Positions 1 through 7,885 of a stretch of 38,809 nt of DNA are shown piece by piece (positions within the stretch are counted from its first letter, which is position 1; each line of letters starts with the position of its first letter). Source of the DNA: CAVQGF01 sp045807945 (GTDB lineage Bacteria; Acidobacteriota; Terriglobia; Terriglobales; Acidobacteriaceae). Made by a program: the position numbers and the translations under genes. The notes under the pieces are model-generated. The model saw only the letters and a list, made by a program, of their open reading frames with translations, did no database searches and was not told where the DNA came from. Location: positions 1-38,809 of the forward strand of contig JBJMGI010000013.1 of the NCBI GenBank assembly GCA_045807945.1, read 5' to 3'.

Positions 1-222
1 GCGATCGTCAGCGAAGTCAGTGATCAAAGTTATGTGGGGACTGCATTGACCATGCAGACCGCGCTCGGATTTCTGCTGACGGCATTTTCTATCCGTGCCA
101 TCGCGTGGATCGGCACCAGCTATGGTTGGCGATGGGCAGCGGCCAGCATGGCAATAGGGCCGCTGCTGGGGATCGCGGCTATGATGGGACTCACGAAAGA
201 AGAGACTACTTCTTCGCGGTAG
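1..222 (+). CDS. MFS transporter, C-terminal end (5' truncated)
   Basis: The reading frame is open from the first base to a TAG at 220-222, so only the last 73 residues are present. They form two hydrophobic segments separated by a short stretch ending in Tyr-Gly-Trp-Arg-Trp, followed by a short charged tail. This looks like the last two membrane helices of a major facilitator superfamily permease: helix 11, loop, helix 12. The substrate cannot be told from this fragment. The end overlaps the 3' end of the convergent Asp-box gene by 17 bases. The family assignment rests on hydrophobic pattern and length only. Confidence 0.6.
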   Translation, partial: AIVSEVSDQSYVGTALTMQTALGFLLTAFSIRAIAWIGTSYGWRWAAASMAIGPLLGIAAMMGLTKEETTSSR

Positions 223-1534
223 AAAAATCTGCTACGCCCGCGCGTACCAGCGTGCTGTGCTTCTTTGGGTCTTTGGGGTCGCGCGTCTCCGACCAGGCGC
301 CAAGGACTTTGCCTCCGTACGCGGCGATGCCGGTGTAGTCGCCGATGAATTGGTCGCCGCCGTCGAAGCCCTCACTCATCCAGGAGTAGTTTTCAAAGGT
401 TTTGCCGCCATCGGTTGAGCGCGCGAGGGAGATGGCCATCTTCTTGTTCCCGGGGTCGGTGCGTCGGTCGTAGAAGATCACGTTGGCAGAGCCGTCGGTT
501 GGATCGACAGCCAGCCATTGGAAGAACTGGTCGGTACCGTCGTGAACGGGGTTAGTGCTCACGCGCACGGGTGCGGCCCATGTGTTGCCCTGATCGGATG
601 AAGACGCGGCGAATACGTCAATGTCGCCGTTGCGGTAGTCGCTCCAGGTCAGGAACAGCAAGCCGGAGCGCGGATCGATTCCGAGCTGAGGGAATCCGTT
701 AGCGCGCGAGGTGCCAGGAATGGGGAAATATGGTGCGGGGTGCTCGATGATCTGGCGCGAAGGAGTAAACGTTTTGCCGCCGTCGTGGGAAGTGGCGAAG
801 GCGATGTTGTTCGCGTCCGCCCAAGCGGCGTAGAGCGTGCCATCGCTCGCGACTGCGGCGCTGAATCCTTCGACGGCGCCGTTGTCATCCCGCGGCAAGC
901 CTTCGTGCGTGCTGATCTCGATGGGTGTGGACCAAGTCACACCGCCATCCGCGGAGCGCGAAAACAGAATGATGGTCTTCGTCAGGCTGAATTCCGTCCA
1001 GCCGATGTAGAGGTTGCCGCGATAAGGACTGTTCGTTACGTCCGCCGCGATGCCGGGCTTGTCTTCGAAGGGAATTCCCGCAGCCGTGGGATTTTCTTTA
1101 ACTGCGTGATCGTCTTTGTCCCAGGTCTTTCCGCCATCAGTGGAGCGGCGCACGAATAGTCCGTTACGCGTGGCGTTGTGCGCCCAATAATTTTCCGTTC
1201 CCAACTTATCGAAGCCAAGATAGGCGATGATCGCTGTGCCTTTGGCGTCGTAGATCGCAGCCATGTCGCCGGAGCGTTTGTAGTTGGTGGACTTCGTATT
1301 CTTCGCGATGTTCCAGGTTGCGCCGCCATCCTGCGAATAAGAAGCGCTCGCGTCCACTTGATATGCGACGATCATCTGCTGCGGGTTCGCGGGATTGATG
1401 GCAGCGGCTGGCTCGTTGAAATATCCCTTCGGCGTGATGTCGATCACGTGCGCGCCGGGAGGCTGCGAGAGGTTGGATTGGGCGAAGCCCACAGACGAGC
1501 AGACGAGAGCGCAGAGTAACCAGATATTTTTCAT
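206..1534 (-). CDS. Exported Asp-box (BNR repeat) sialidase-like beta-propeller protein
   Basis: The 442-residue product starts with a signal peptide (residues 1-19, ending Gly-Phe-Ala-Gln), so it is exported. It carries about six Asp-box motifs of the form S-x-D-x-G-x-T-W/F, the first near residues 67-74 and others around residues 130, 195, 250, 310 and 375. These mark the blades of a sialidase-type beta-propeller, as in BNR-repeat exo-alpha-sialidases and many glycan-binding or uncharacterised exported proteins. The arginine triad of true sialidases was not confirmed, so enzymatic activity should not be assumed. The gene stands alone. It converges with the MFS gene and lies downstream of the CBS gene on the same strand. 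Confidence 0.8.
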   Translation of the reverse strand: MKNIWLLCALVCSSVGFAQSNLSQPPGAHVIDITPKGYFNEPAAAINPANPQQMIVAYQVDASASYSQDGGATWNIAKNTKSTNYKRSGDMAAIYDAKGTAIIAYLGFDKLGTENYWAHNATRNGLFVRRSTDGGKTWDKDDHAVKENPTAAGIPFEDKPGIAADVTNSPYRGNLYIGWTEFSLTKTIILFSRSADGGVTWSTPIEISTHEGLPRDDNGAVEGFSAAVASDGTLYAAWADANNIAFATSHDGGKTFTPSRQIIEHPAPYFPIPGTSRANGFPQLGIDPRSGLLFLTWSDYRNGDIDVFAASSSDQGNTWAAPVRVSTNPVHDGTDQFFQWLAVDPTDGSANVIFYDRRTDPGNKKMAISLARSTDGGKTFENYSWMSEGFDGGDQFIGDYTGIAAYGGKVLGAWSETRDPKDPKKHSTLVRAGVADFSTAKK

Positions 1535-1551
1535 AAGTGAGTGATAGACGT

Positions 1552-1968
1552 TCAGACGGCTCCGCCGCGAGCTTCGAGCTGCATATAAAGCTCCTTCATG
1601 CGGGCTTCGAGCAGGTTGCGGATCGAAAGCATGCCGAGCAGGGCCCCTTCGCGATCTAGCACGGGCAAATGGCGGATGTGGTGGCCGAGCATGATCTCGA
1701 GCGCTTCCTGCTCGGGAGTGTTCTCAGTTGCCGAGAGCACGGGCGATGTCATCAGTTCGGCGACAGGTACCGTTTCAGGATCGCGCCGGCTGAGCGCGAG
1801 CTTCTTCATCACGTCACGCTCGGAGAAGACGCCGACAACTTTATTTTCGCCATCGACCACCGCGACCGCACCCACGCCCTTCTTCAGCATCATGCGGATG
1901 GAGTCGGCGACCGACGCCTGCAGGTGCACGGTCGCAGGCTGCCCTTCGCACATGGAAAGAATGCTCAT
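1552..1968 (-). CDS. CBS-domain pair protein
   Basis: The product is 138 residues and consists almost entirely of two CBS domains, which usually form a Bateman module binding adenine nucleotides. Features seen are V-A-V-V-D-G-x-x-K-V-V-G-V-F-S-E-R-D in the first repeat and H-L-P-V-L-D-R-E-G-x-L-L-G-M-L-S-I-R-N-L in the second. The start used is the ATG at 1968, which gives the usual N-terminus of stand-alone CBS pairs. The frame is open further upstream to 2199, but that extension lies antisense-shifted over the RidA gene and is not protein-like. No effector domain is attached, so the partner is unknown. It probably shares a transcript with the RidA-family gene upstream. Confidence 0.85.
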   Translation of the reverse strand: MSILSMCEGQPATVHLQASVADSIRMMLKKGVGAVAVVDGENKVVGVFSERDVMKKLALSRRDPETVPVAELMTSPVLSATENTPEQEALEIMLGHHIRHLPVLDREGALLGMLSIRNLLEARMKELYMQLEARGGAV

Positions 1969-2017
1969 TATTCGACCGCCAATTATGCGCTCTGGCTGGC
2001 GCAAGCTCAAGCGGCTG

Positions 2018-2410
2018 CTAGGTCGTGCTGATGATGGCTTCGGCTTCGATCTCGACCAGCATCTTGGGATCGATGAGCGCGCGTACCTCGACCATGCTGG
2101 TTGCGGGCCGGATGTCCTTAAAGAACTCGCCGTGGGCGCGCCCGACCTGCTCCCAGTCCCGGCCGATGTTGATGACGTACATGCGCGTGCGCACCACATC
2201 TTTCATGGAAGCGCCCGCTTTCTTGAGTGCGGATTCGATGTTGCGCAAGGTCTGCATGGCCTGGGCGTAGGCGTCGCCTTCACCGACGATCGCGCCGCCC
2301 TCGCCAGTAGCCGTAGTTCCGGAGACGTGGATGGTGTTGCCGAGCTTCACCGCGCGCGAGTAGCCGACGACGGGCTCCCAGGGAGTACCGCTGGAGATGT
2401 TCTGTCGCAT
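2018..2410 (-). CDS. RidA/YjgF/YER057c family protein lacking the canonical arginine
   Basis: The 130-residue product matches the RidA family in length and pattern: an N-terminal strand with G-N-T-I-H-V-S-G, the Q-T-L-R-N-I-E helix, and the C-terminal signature at residues 101-123. E. coli RidA hydrolyses reactive enamine/imine intermediates using Arg105 in a P-A-R-S-x-V-E-V motif. Here the equivalent stretch reads P-A-T-S-M-V-E-V, so residue 104 is Thr. The glutamate near position 120 is kept. It is therefore more likely one of the Rid subgroups without the classical deaminase activity. The start is the ATG at 2410. The upstream region contains CACAAT a few bases before the start and no clear ribosome binding site. 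Confidence 0.85.
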   Translation of the reverse strand: MRQNISSGTPWEPVVGYSRAVKLGNTIHVSGTTATGEGGAIVGEGDAYAQAMQTLRNIESALKKAGASMKDVVRTRMYVINIGRDWEQVGRAHGEFFKDIRPATSMVEVRALIDPKMLVEIEAEAIISTT

Positions 2411-2694
2411 ATGTAAATTGTGGCACAGCAGACTTCAAATTGGTCGAAGAGCGCGCGCACGGGGACGTGCGCGCCTACACAACCAAAGGATTCATTACGA
2501 AAGTGCACTGCTGGAGCCAAGCAATCCGAGCGCGGGAGTGCTAACTATCTGCATGCGCACCTCACTTCCTACTTGCGTTGGATAACCAAAGTACGCACAA
2601 TCGGCGTCAAACGTAGTACCCCTGCTCGAAAAAAGTTTGGGCTTGCCACCCCAGAGGTGAGGTGGCCGGCCGGTGAACAAACGAGGTGACAGGC
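2411..2694. other. Intergenic region between divergent genes
   Basis: This 284-base gap separates the start of the RidA-family gene (minus) from the start of the unknown gene at 2695 (plus). It must hold promoters for both. A plausible ribosome binding site for the rightward gene is at 2684-2689. I see no tRNA, no strong terminator and no convincing coding frame; the short open frames here have no recognisable protein character. Confidence 0.5.
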
Positions 2695-3264
2695 ATGGGA
2701 AATCTTTCGGAAAGCCATCCGCTGCAACAGCTGTTCACGGAATTGGTGAACCGCAACTACGAAGAAGCTCTCGGTCGGAATGACGACGAGCTCAACTCCT
2801 ACGTCGCCGGCATGCTGTGCGAGTTCTGCGACGCTGACCAACTCTTCAAGATACGCAACTCCGACGGGCGTCCGCTGCACGACATGGGCGAGATGCTGCT
2901 CGAGTCGGATCCTATATACGGCGACGCGGCCTCATTCGATCGCGAGCGCCAGGTGCGCAAGCACATCGGCGACGTTGCGCTGTTCTTCACCGGCATGTTT
3001 CCGGAGAGCATCAACCACCAGCGGCTGCGGCGCGCGCGCATCGAGAACTTTATCGATTTCATGAAGGCAGGCAAGGAGAGCTATTACATCGTCTCCAAGT
3101 TCGAGTTCTTCGAATACGCGAAAGTTGCGCCGCTGTTCGCGCGATTGGCGGAAGATTTCGAAGCCTGCGTCCACGGACTGAATCTCGTACGGGGCGATCT
3201 GCAGGACATGCAGCACCCCATCATCGGGCGATATAAGGACCGGCGCGACGATATTGTGATGTGA
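2695..3264 (+). CDS. Conserved-looking hypothetical soluble protein
   Basis: The 189-residue product is not recognised. It has no signal peptide or membrane segment and is rich in charged and aromatic residues, with predicted helices throughout. The pattern (for example an Arg-Lys-His-x-Gly-Asp segment followed by a Phe-Phe-x-Gly-Met-Phe-Pro-Glu turn, and a Tyr-Tyr-x-x-Ser-Lys-Phe-Glu-Phe-Phe segment) suggests an all-alpha cytoplasmic protein. The start chosen is the ATG at 2695, because GAGGTG at 2684-2689 sits 5 bases before it as a good ribosome binding site. A GTG at 2686 lies inside that site and is less likely. It converges with rsmD, leaving only 4 bases between the two stop codons. 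Confidence 0.7.
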   Translation: MGNLSESHPLQQLFTELVNRNYEEALGRNDDELNSYVAGMLCEFCDADQLFKIRNSDGRPLHDMGEMLLESDPIYGDAASFDRERQVRKHIGDVALFFTGMFPESINHQRLRRARIENFIDFMKAGKESYYIVSKFEFFEYAKVAPLFARLAEDFEACVHGLNLVRGDLQDMQHPIIGRYKDRRDDIVM

Positions 3265-3268
3265 GCTG

Positions 3269-3829
3269 CTATTGCTTGCGGTAGAAGCTCAGCACCGCAT
3301 CGCCCTGCTTTAAATTCCTAAACCTTACCAGCGCGCCGACCTGGTCTCCAGGGTCGTGGCGCTTGCTGTGCTCGGCGATTACAAGACTCTGTGGTCCGAT
3401 CATCTGCGATTGCGAGAGAAAGCCCAGCGTGTCTTCGTACTCTTCTTCGAGTGCGTACGGTGGATCTAGGAAGCAGACGTCGCAGGCAATCGCTTGCGAG
3501 TCGAGGCGGCGCAGAGCAGCGTCGGCGTCGCGCTCGAGGACTTCGAATCCCGACTCGATCTTCAGAGCGGCGAGGTTTTTGCGGATCACGGTGACAGCTT
3601 TTCTGGATGACTCGATGAAGTACACCTGACGCGCGCCGCGGCTTAGCGCCTCGATGCCGACGGCACCGCTGCCGGCGTAAACGTCGAGCCACACAGTGTC
3701 CTCGATCGGGCGGGCGGACGAGACCACATTGAACAGCGTTTCGCGCAGCATGTCCGTGGTGGGGCGCACGTCGTTGCCGGGGACGGTCTGTATCTGGCGG
3801 CTGCGGTATGTTCCGGCGATGATGCGCAT
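3269..3829 (-). CDS. rsmD: 16S rRNA (guanine(966)-N2)-methyltransferase RsmD
   Basis: The 186-residue product has the standard RsmD layout. The N-terminus reads M-R-I-I-A-G-x-Y-R-S. The family signature R-P-T-T-D-x-L-R-E-T-L-F-N lies at residues 22-34, the SAM-binding loop D-V-Y-A-G-S-G-A-V-G at about 49-58, and the catalytic L-D-P-P-Y at 121-125. RsmD methylates G966 of 16S rRNA in the small-subunit head using S-adenosylmethionine. Length is typical (about 185-200). In many bacteria rsmD precedes coaD, but here the next gene is a divergent protease, so that linkage is absent. Confidence 0.93.
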   Translation of the reverse strand: MRIIAGTYRSRQIQTVPGNDVRPTTDMLRETLFNVVSSARPIEDTVWLDVYAGSGAVGIEALSRGARQVYFIESSRKAVTVIRKNLAALKIESGFEVLERDADAALRRLDSQAIACDVCFLDPPYALEEEYEDTLGFLSQSQMIGPQSLVIAEHSKRHDPGDQVGALVRFRNLKQGDAVLSFYRKQ

Positions 3830-3860
3830 AAAAGCTGTTAGCTATTAGCTCTTAGCTTTT
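3830..3860. repeat. Short tandem repeat within an inverted repeat
   Basis: Three copies of a 7-base unit, nTTAGCT, occur in tandem at 3837-3857. They are enclosed by AAAAGCT (3830-3836) and AGCTTTT (3854-3860), which are reverse complements. The element fills the gap between rsmD and the divergent protease gene. It could be a dispersed intergenic repeat or part of a promoter region. Confidence 0.55.
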
Positions 3861-3924
3861 GGCCAAAGTCAAAGCTGGCGGATCGAACAGCCAAACTCAA
3901 TCTGGATACAATAGGTTTAGACGC

Positions 3925-5058
3925 ATGGGCACGTGGTCCATTCCGGCGGGGCAGATCTTTGGCGTCAACCTGCGCATACACTTCAGCTTCATCCTGCTTC
4001 TTCTTTATCTCTGGACCATCGATCCGCTGACTACCGCCAACGGCGGCGCGCGCGGGCTGGCCATGGTGGGGTTGCTGTTCATCTCCGTTGTACTGCATGA
4101 GCTTGGACATCTTTGGATGGCGTCTCGGGCAGGTGTGAAGACGCGAGCAGTCGTTCTGTTTCCCATCGGCGGATTGACGGTCTCGGATCCCGGCACCGCC
4201 TTCCTGCAACGAAGCACACCGACCAATGTGGCGCGGGACATGCGCATCGCGCTGGCGGGGCCGCTGGCGAGTTTCATCGTCGCTGGCTTATCGGCCGTGC
4301 TGATCGCAAACGCATTGCCGCAGGCGCACGTGCTGCAGCATCCGTATGTCTCCGTGCAGAACCTGCCGCGCACCTTTGTGTGGATGAATGTCTTTCTCGC
4401 CGTGATGAACCTGCTGCCTGCTTATCCGCTGGATGGCGGAAAGATCGTGCGCAGCATGTTCGCAAGAACGATGGATTACGTCACGGCGACGCGGCGCGCG
4501 GTCACCATAGGCCATGGATTTGCCGTCCTTCTCATCTTCGCGGGAATGGCCTGGAACAACTGGCTGTGGCTCGCAGGATTGCTGCTGTTTATCTCAGCGC
4601 AGCTTGAAGAGCGCTCGGTGCTCTTCCAGTCGGCGCTCGAGAGCATGCGGATGGAAGAGGTGATGCTCACTGATTTCGCGACGCTCTCTCCCGCGGACAC
4701 GCTGGAAGATGCGCTCTCGAAAGCCGTTCACTCGCTGCAGGACGACTTCCCCGTGATCCGCGGGACCGATATGGTCGGAGTGGTAACGAAGCAGAAGATC
4801 ATGGAAGCGCTGCGTGGCGATGGTAACGCTTACGTACAGTCGATCATGGACCGGGCCTATGAAACGACGAGCAAGAAGGAGTCGCTCGCGACCGCATTCA
4901 GCAAGTTCACCCAGCGCGGCATGACGATCCTGCCGGTGGTCGACGAAGAGCGGCTGGTCGGGATTGTGACGCTGCAGAACCTAATGCACTCGATCGGAGT
5001 GCTCGCCGAGAGCAAGAAGATGAAGCGCGACAGCGACGACCGCCCCAGCGTTTTTTAG
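3925..5058 (+). CDS. M50 family site-2 protease (zinc metalloprotease) with C-terminal CBS pair
   Basis: The 377-residue membrane protein has the zinc-binding H-E-L-G-H motif at residues 58-62 and the third-ligand region L-L-P-A-Y-P-L-D-G-G-K at about 163-173 (Asp170). These are hallmarks of site-2 proteases that cut substrates within the membrane. Several hydrophobic helices cover residues 15-240. The C-terminal part, from about residue 250, has two CBS repeats, a layout seen in the rhomboid-like/SpoIVFB-type stand-alone M50 subgroup. The frame is open back to 3859. The ATG at 3925 is preferred because the M-G-T-W-S-I-P-x-G start fits the family and TACAAT at 3907-3912 could be its -10 element. 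The substrate is unknown. Its stop overlaps that of the convergent serA by a few bases. Confidence 0.88.
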   Translation: MGTWSIPAGQIFGVNLRIHFSFILLLLYLWTIDPLTTANGGARGLAMVGLLFISVVLHELGHLWMASRAGVKTRAVVLFPIGGLTVSDPGTAFLQRSTPTNVARDMRIALAGPLASFIVAGLSAVLIANALPQAHVLQHPYVSVQNLPRTFVWMNVFLAVMNLLPAYPLDGGKIVRSMFARTMDYVTATRRAVTIGHGFAVLLIFAGMAWNNWLWLAGLLLFISAQLEERSVLFQSALESMRMEEVMLTDFATLSPADTLEDALSKAVHSLQDDFPVIRGTDMVGVVTKQKIMEALRGDGNAYVQSIMDRAYETTSKKESLATAFSKFTQRGMTILPVVDEERLVGIVTLQNLMHSIGVLAESKKMKRDSDDRPSVF

Positions 5059-6659
5059 AGCTTCATCGACTTTGCGAGCGTGATCGCTTCAATCTTGCGC
5101 AGCGCGTTCAGTGCTGCATCCGGAACGTCTCCATCAACTTGAACCACGGCAAGTGCCTGGCGCTCAGCGCCGGATTTCTCATGGCGACCCAAAGCGAAGC
5201 TCGCGATGTTGACCTGGTGCTCGCCCAGGATGGTGCCGACGCGCCCGATCACGCCGGGCACGTCGCGATTGCGCAGGAAAATGCAGTGGCCTTCGAGCGG
5301 AGCTTCGATATCAATATCGTCGACCGCGAGCAGGCGTGGCGAGCTGCCGTGAAGCACGGCGCCTTTCACGACTTTCTCTTCCGAATTCGTCTTCGCGAAA
5401 ATGGATAGAACGTTTCCGGCGCCACCGCCCGAAGCTTCCGGTTTTTTAATCTCCAAAACTTTTATGCCACGCTCTTTGGCGAGCGAAGCCGCGTTCACCA
5501 GGTTGGCTTTTTCGGCAGGAAGCTGATTGAACAGGCCTTTGATCGCGGCGTTGCGGATCAAATCCGTCTTCCATTCGGCGATGCGCCCGCTGTAGCGCAG
5601 GCTGATCTCTTCGAGGTTCCCTTCGACTGCCTGCGCAAGAAAAGCACCGAGCCGTTCCGCGAGTGCGATGTAGGGAAGCATCTCCGAATATTCGTCGTGC
5701 GTGACGCTGGGAACGTTGACTGCGTTCTGAATCACGCCGTGCTTCAGATATTCCTTTACTTGAAAGGCGATCTGCATGCCGACTGCTTCTTGCGCTTCGT
5801 TCGTCGAGCCCCCGATGTGCGGCGTGAGCACGAGTTTCCCGCTTTCCGCGAGTGCGTTCAGCGGAGATTCTTTCGGCAGCGGCTCCTGAGTGAAGACATC
5901 GAGCGCAGCGGAGGCGACGTGCCCGCTCTGCAGCGCCTGCGCGAGCGCAGCATCGTCGATCAGTTCGCCGCGCGCGCAGTTCACCAGGCGAACACCTTTC
6001 TTCATCTTCTTGAGCGACTCGGCGTTGACCATGTTCGCCGTCTGCGGAGTCAGGCCGACGTGCAGCGAAATGTAATCTGCCGCCGCATAAAGCTCATCGA
6101 GCGAGGCGAGCTTAATCCCGAGGTCGCGCGCAACCGAAGTCGAGACGAAGGGGTCATGGGCGATCAGCTCCATCTCGAACGCTTTCGCGCGGCGCGCGAC
6201 TTCAAGGCCGACACGACCAAGTCCGACGATGCCGAGCGTCTTGCCGCGCAACTCGGTGCCTTGCAGAGACTTCTTCTCCCACTTGCCGGCGCGGGTGGTC
6301 TGGTCGGCGCGAGAGAGAAAGCGCGCCATGGTGAGCATGAGCCCGAGTGTGTGCTCGGCGACGGCGACCGCGTTGCCGCCGGGAGTGTTCATCACCGCGA
6401 TGCCGCGCTTGGTGGCAGCGTCGAGATCGATGTTGTCTACACCGACACCGGCCCGCCCGATCACGCGTAGCTTTTGGGCATGCGCGAGCAGCGCGGGATC
6501 GACCTGCACGGCCGAGCGGACGACGAGGGCGTCAGCATCGTGTACATGTTCGGGCAGGTTGTTCTTAATGTCGTCGGCTGTGACGACATTCCATCCCGCC
6601 TCTTCGCGGAAGAGCGCGATGGCAGCCGGCGAAGTCTTCTCGGCGATCACGATCTTCAT
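5055..6659 (-). CDS. serA: D-3-phosphoglycerate dehydrogenase
   Basis: The 534-residue product matches the long SerA type. Residues 1-310 form the substrate- and NAD-binding domains, with the Rossmann motif G-L-G-R-V-G at 146-151, catalytic Arg in C-A-R-G-E at about 230, Glu near 259 and His281 in L-T-P-H-I-G-G. An intervening domain follows, then a C-terminal ACT domain from about residue 455 with R-D-V-P-G-V-I-G, the usual site of serine feedback. It oxidises 3-phosphoglycerate to 3-phosphohydroxypyruvate, the first step of serine synthesis. Its start overlaps the end of the aminotransferase gene by 4 bases, so the two are translationally coupled in one operon. Confidence 0.95.
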   Translation of the reverse strand: MKIVIAEKTSPAAIALFREEAGWNVVTADDIKNNLPEHVHDADALVVRSAVQVDPALLAHAQKLRVIGRAGVGVDNIDLDAATKRGIAVMNTPGGNAVAVAEHTLGLMLTMARFLSRADQTTRAGKWEKKSLQGTELRGKTLGIVGLGRVGLEVARRAKAFEMELIAHDPFVSTSVARDLGIKLASLDELYAAADYISLHVGLTPQTANMVNAESLKKMKKGVRLVNCARGELIDDAALAQALQSGHVASAALDVFTQEPLPKESPLNALAESGKLVLTPHIGGSTNEAQEAVGMQIAFQVKEYLKHGVIQNAVNVPSVTHDEYSEMLPYIALAERLGAFLAQAVEGNLEEISLRYSGRIAEWKTDLIRNAAIKGLFNQLPAEKANLVNAASLAKERGIKVLEIKKPEASGGGAGNVLSIFAKTNSEEKVVKGAVLHGSSPRLLAVDDIDIEAPLEGHCIFLRNRDVPGVIGRVGTILGEHQVNIASFALGRHEKSGAERQALAVVQVDGDVPDAALNALRKIEAITLAKSMKL

Positions 6660-7831
6660 GCGCGTCCTTTTGCGTAAACGATCTGCGCAGCCTTCAGTCC
6701 CGCTCCGAGTTCGCTGTGCTTGGGCAGCGCGATTCCGGCGAGCACGTGCTCGAGCGCGCCGATGATGGCGATGGTGTCGAGGTAATCGTAGTAGCCAAGG
6801 TGCGCGATGCGGATCATCTGTCCCTTCATCTCGCCCTGACCATTGGCAACCACAGCTCCGAACTGCTCGCGCAATGCTTTCACCAGGACTCCGGAGTCGA
6901 TTCCCTTTGGCGCGGAGATGGCGGTGAGCGCCGCTGCGGGAGACTCAGCAGAGAAAAGCTCGAGCCCGAGCGCGGTAGCTGCGGCGCGCGTCATGGCGGC
7001 TGCCGTCTCGGCGTTGGCGATGAGAGCCTCGCGTCCTTTAGCGAGATCGCCCGCGGCTTGCGAGGCGATGTAGTCCAATGCGGCAGCGAATGCCGCGATA
7101 AGAGATGTGGCGGGCGTGAACGCCGACTCGCCTTTCGCTGCCGACTTTCGTTCTTTGCGGAGATCGAAGTAGTAGCGCGGCGATTTCGCCGATTCCATTG
7201 CCTGCCACGCGCGTTCGCTCACGGCGACGTAAGCGAGGCCGGGGGGGATCATGACCGCCTTTTGCGAGCCGCCGATGAGCATGTCGATTCCCCAGCCATC
7301 CACGTCGAAGGTGGTGGTGCCGAGTCCGGTGATCGCGTCAACGACGAACAGAGTGTTGGAATTCTTCCCGTGGATGGCTTTCGCGATCGCCTGCACATCG
7401 TGGCGAGCGCCAGTGGAACTCTCGGTTGCCTGCATATAGACGACACGCGTGTCATTGTTCACGCGCGCGGCGACATCCTGCGCCTTCACCGTCTTTCCGT
7501 AAGGAGCATCGACCACATCGACATTGCATCCATAGGCTTTCGCGAGACCAGTCCAGCGCTCGCCGAATTTTCCCGCAGTGACAACGATGACGTGGTCGCC
7601 GGGCGAAGTCAGGTTCGACACCGCGGCTTCCATCGCGCCCGTGCCGGAGGAAGCAAGCACCATCACGTCGTTCTTTGTGCCGACGAACGTTTTCAGATCA
7701 GCGAGAAATTTCGTATACAGCGCGCGGAATTCGGCGGTGCGGTGGTGCATGCCGAACGACGCCATCGCGCTCTGGGCGGCAGGCAGAATGGGAGTAGGGC
7801 CGGGGGTGAACAGCCTGGTCTTGCGTAACAT
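6656..7831 (-). CDS. Class V pyridoxal-phosphate aminotransferase (alanine-glyoxylate / serine-pyruvate type)
   Basis: The 391-residue product starts with the family signature L-F-T-P-G-P-T-P (residues 7-14) and M-H-H-R-T-A-E-F (28-35). The PLP-binding Lys191 lies in G-G-S-Q-K-A-V-M. These define class V aminotransferases of the alanine-glyoxylate/serine-pyruvate group. The gene is first in an operon with serA. No serC is seen in the window, so this enzyme may convert phosphohydroxypyruvate to phosphoserine, or link serine with pyruvate/glyoxylate; that is inference from context. A good ribosome binding site, AAAGGAAA, lies just upstream of the ATG at 7831. Confidence 0.88.
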   Translation of the reverse strand: MLRKTRLFTPGPTPILPAAQSAMASFGMHHRTAEFRALYTKFLADLKTFVGTKNDVMVLASSGTGAMEAAVSNLTSPGDHVIVVTAGKFGERWTGLAKAYGCNVDVVDAPYGKTVKAQDVAARVNNDTRVVYMQATESSTGARHDVQAIAKAIHGKNSNTLFVVDAITGLGTTTFDVDGWGIDMLIGGSQKAVMIPPGLAYVAVSERAWQAMESAKSPRYYFDLRKERKSAAKGESAFTPATSLIAAFAAALDYIASQAAGDLAKGREALIANAETAAAMTRAAATALGLELFSAESPAAALTAISAPKGIDSGVLVKALREQFGAVVANGQGEMKGQMIRIAHLGYYDYLDTIAIIGALEHVLAGIALPKHSELGAGLKAAQIVYAKGRA

Positions 7832-7885
7832 GAATTTCCTTTTATGAGAGAAGGGATTCCGCCCGCTGCGGCAGACGAAACATCA

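Noticed and set aside
1969..2199. Upstream extension of the CBS gene
   Set aside because: It overlaps the RidA-family gene on the same strand in another frame and has Ser/Arg-rich shadow composition; the ATG at 1968 gives the normal CBS start.
2420..2689. Short open frames in the gap after the RidA-family gene
   Set aside because: No ribosome binding site, no protein-like pattern, and several overlapping frames of equal quality.
6716..7828. Open frame of 370 residues on the plus strand
   Set aside because: It is antisense to the class V aminotransferase, which has all expected motifs.
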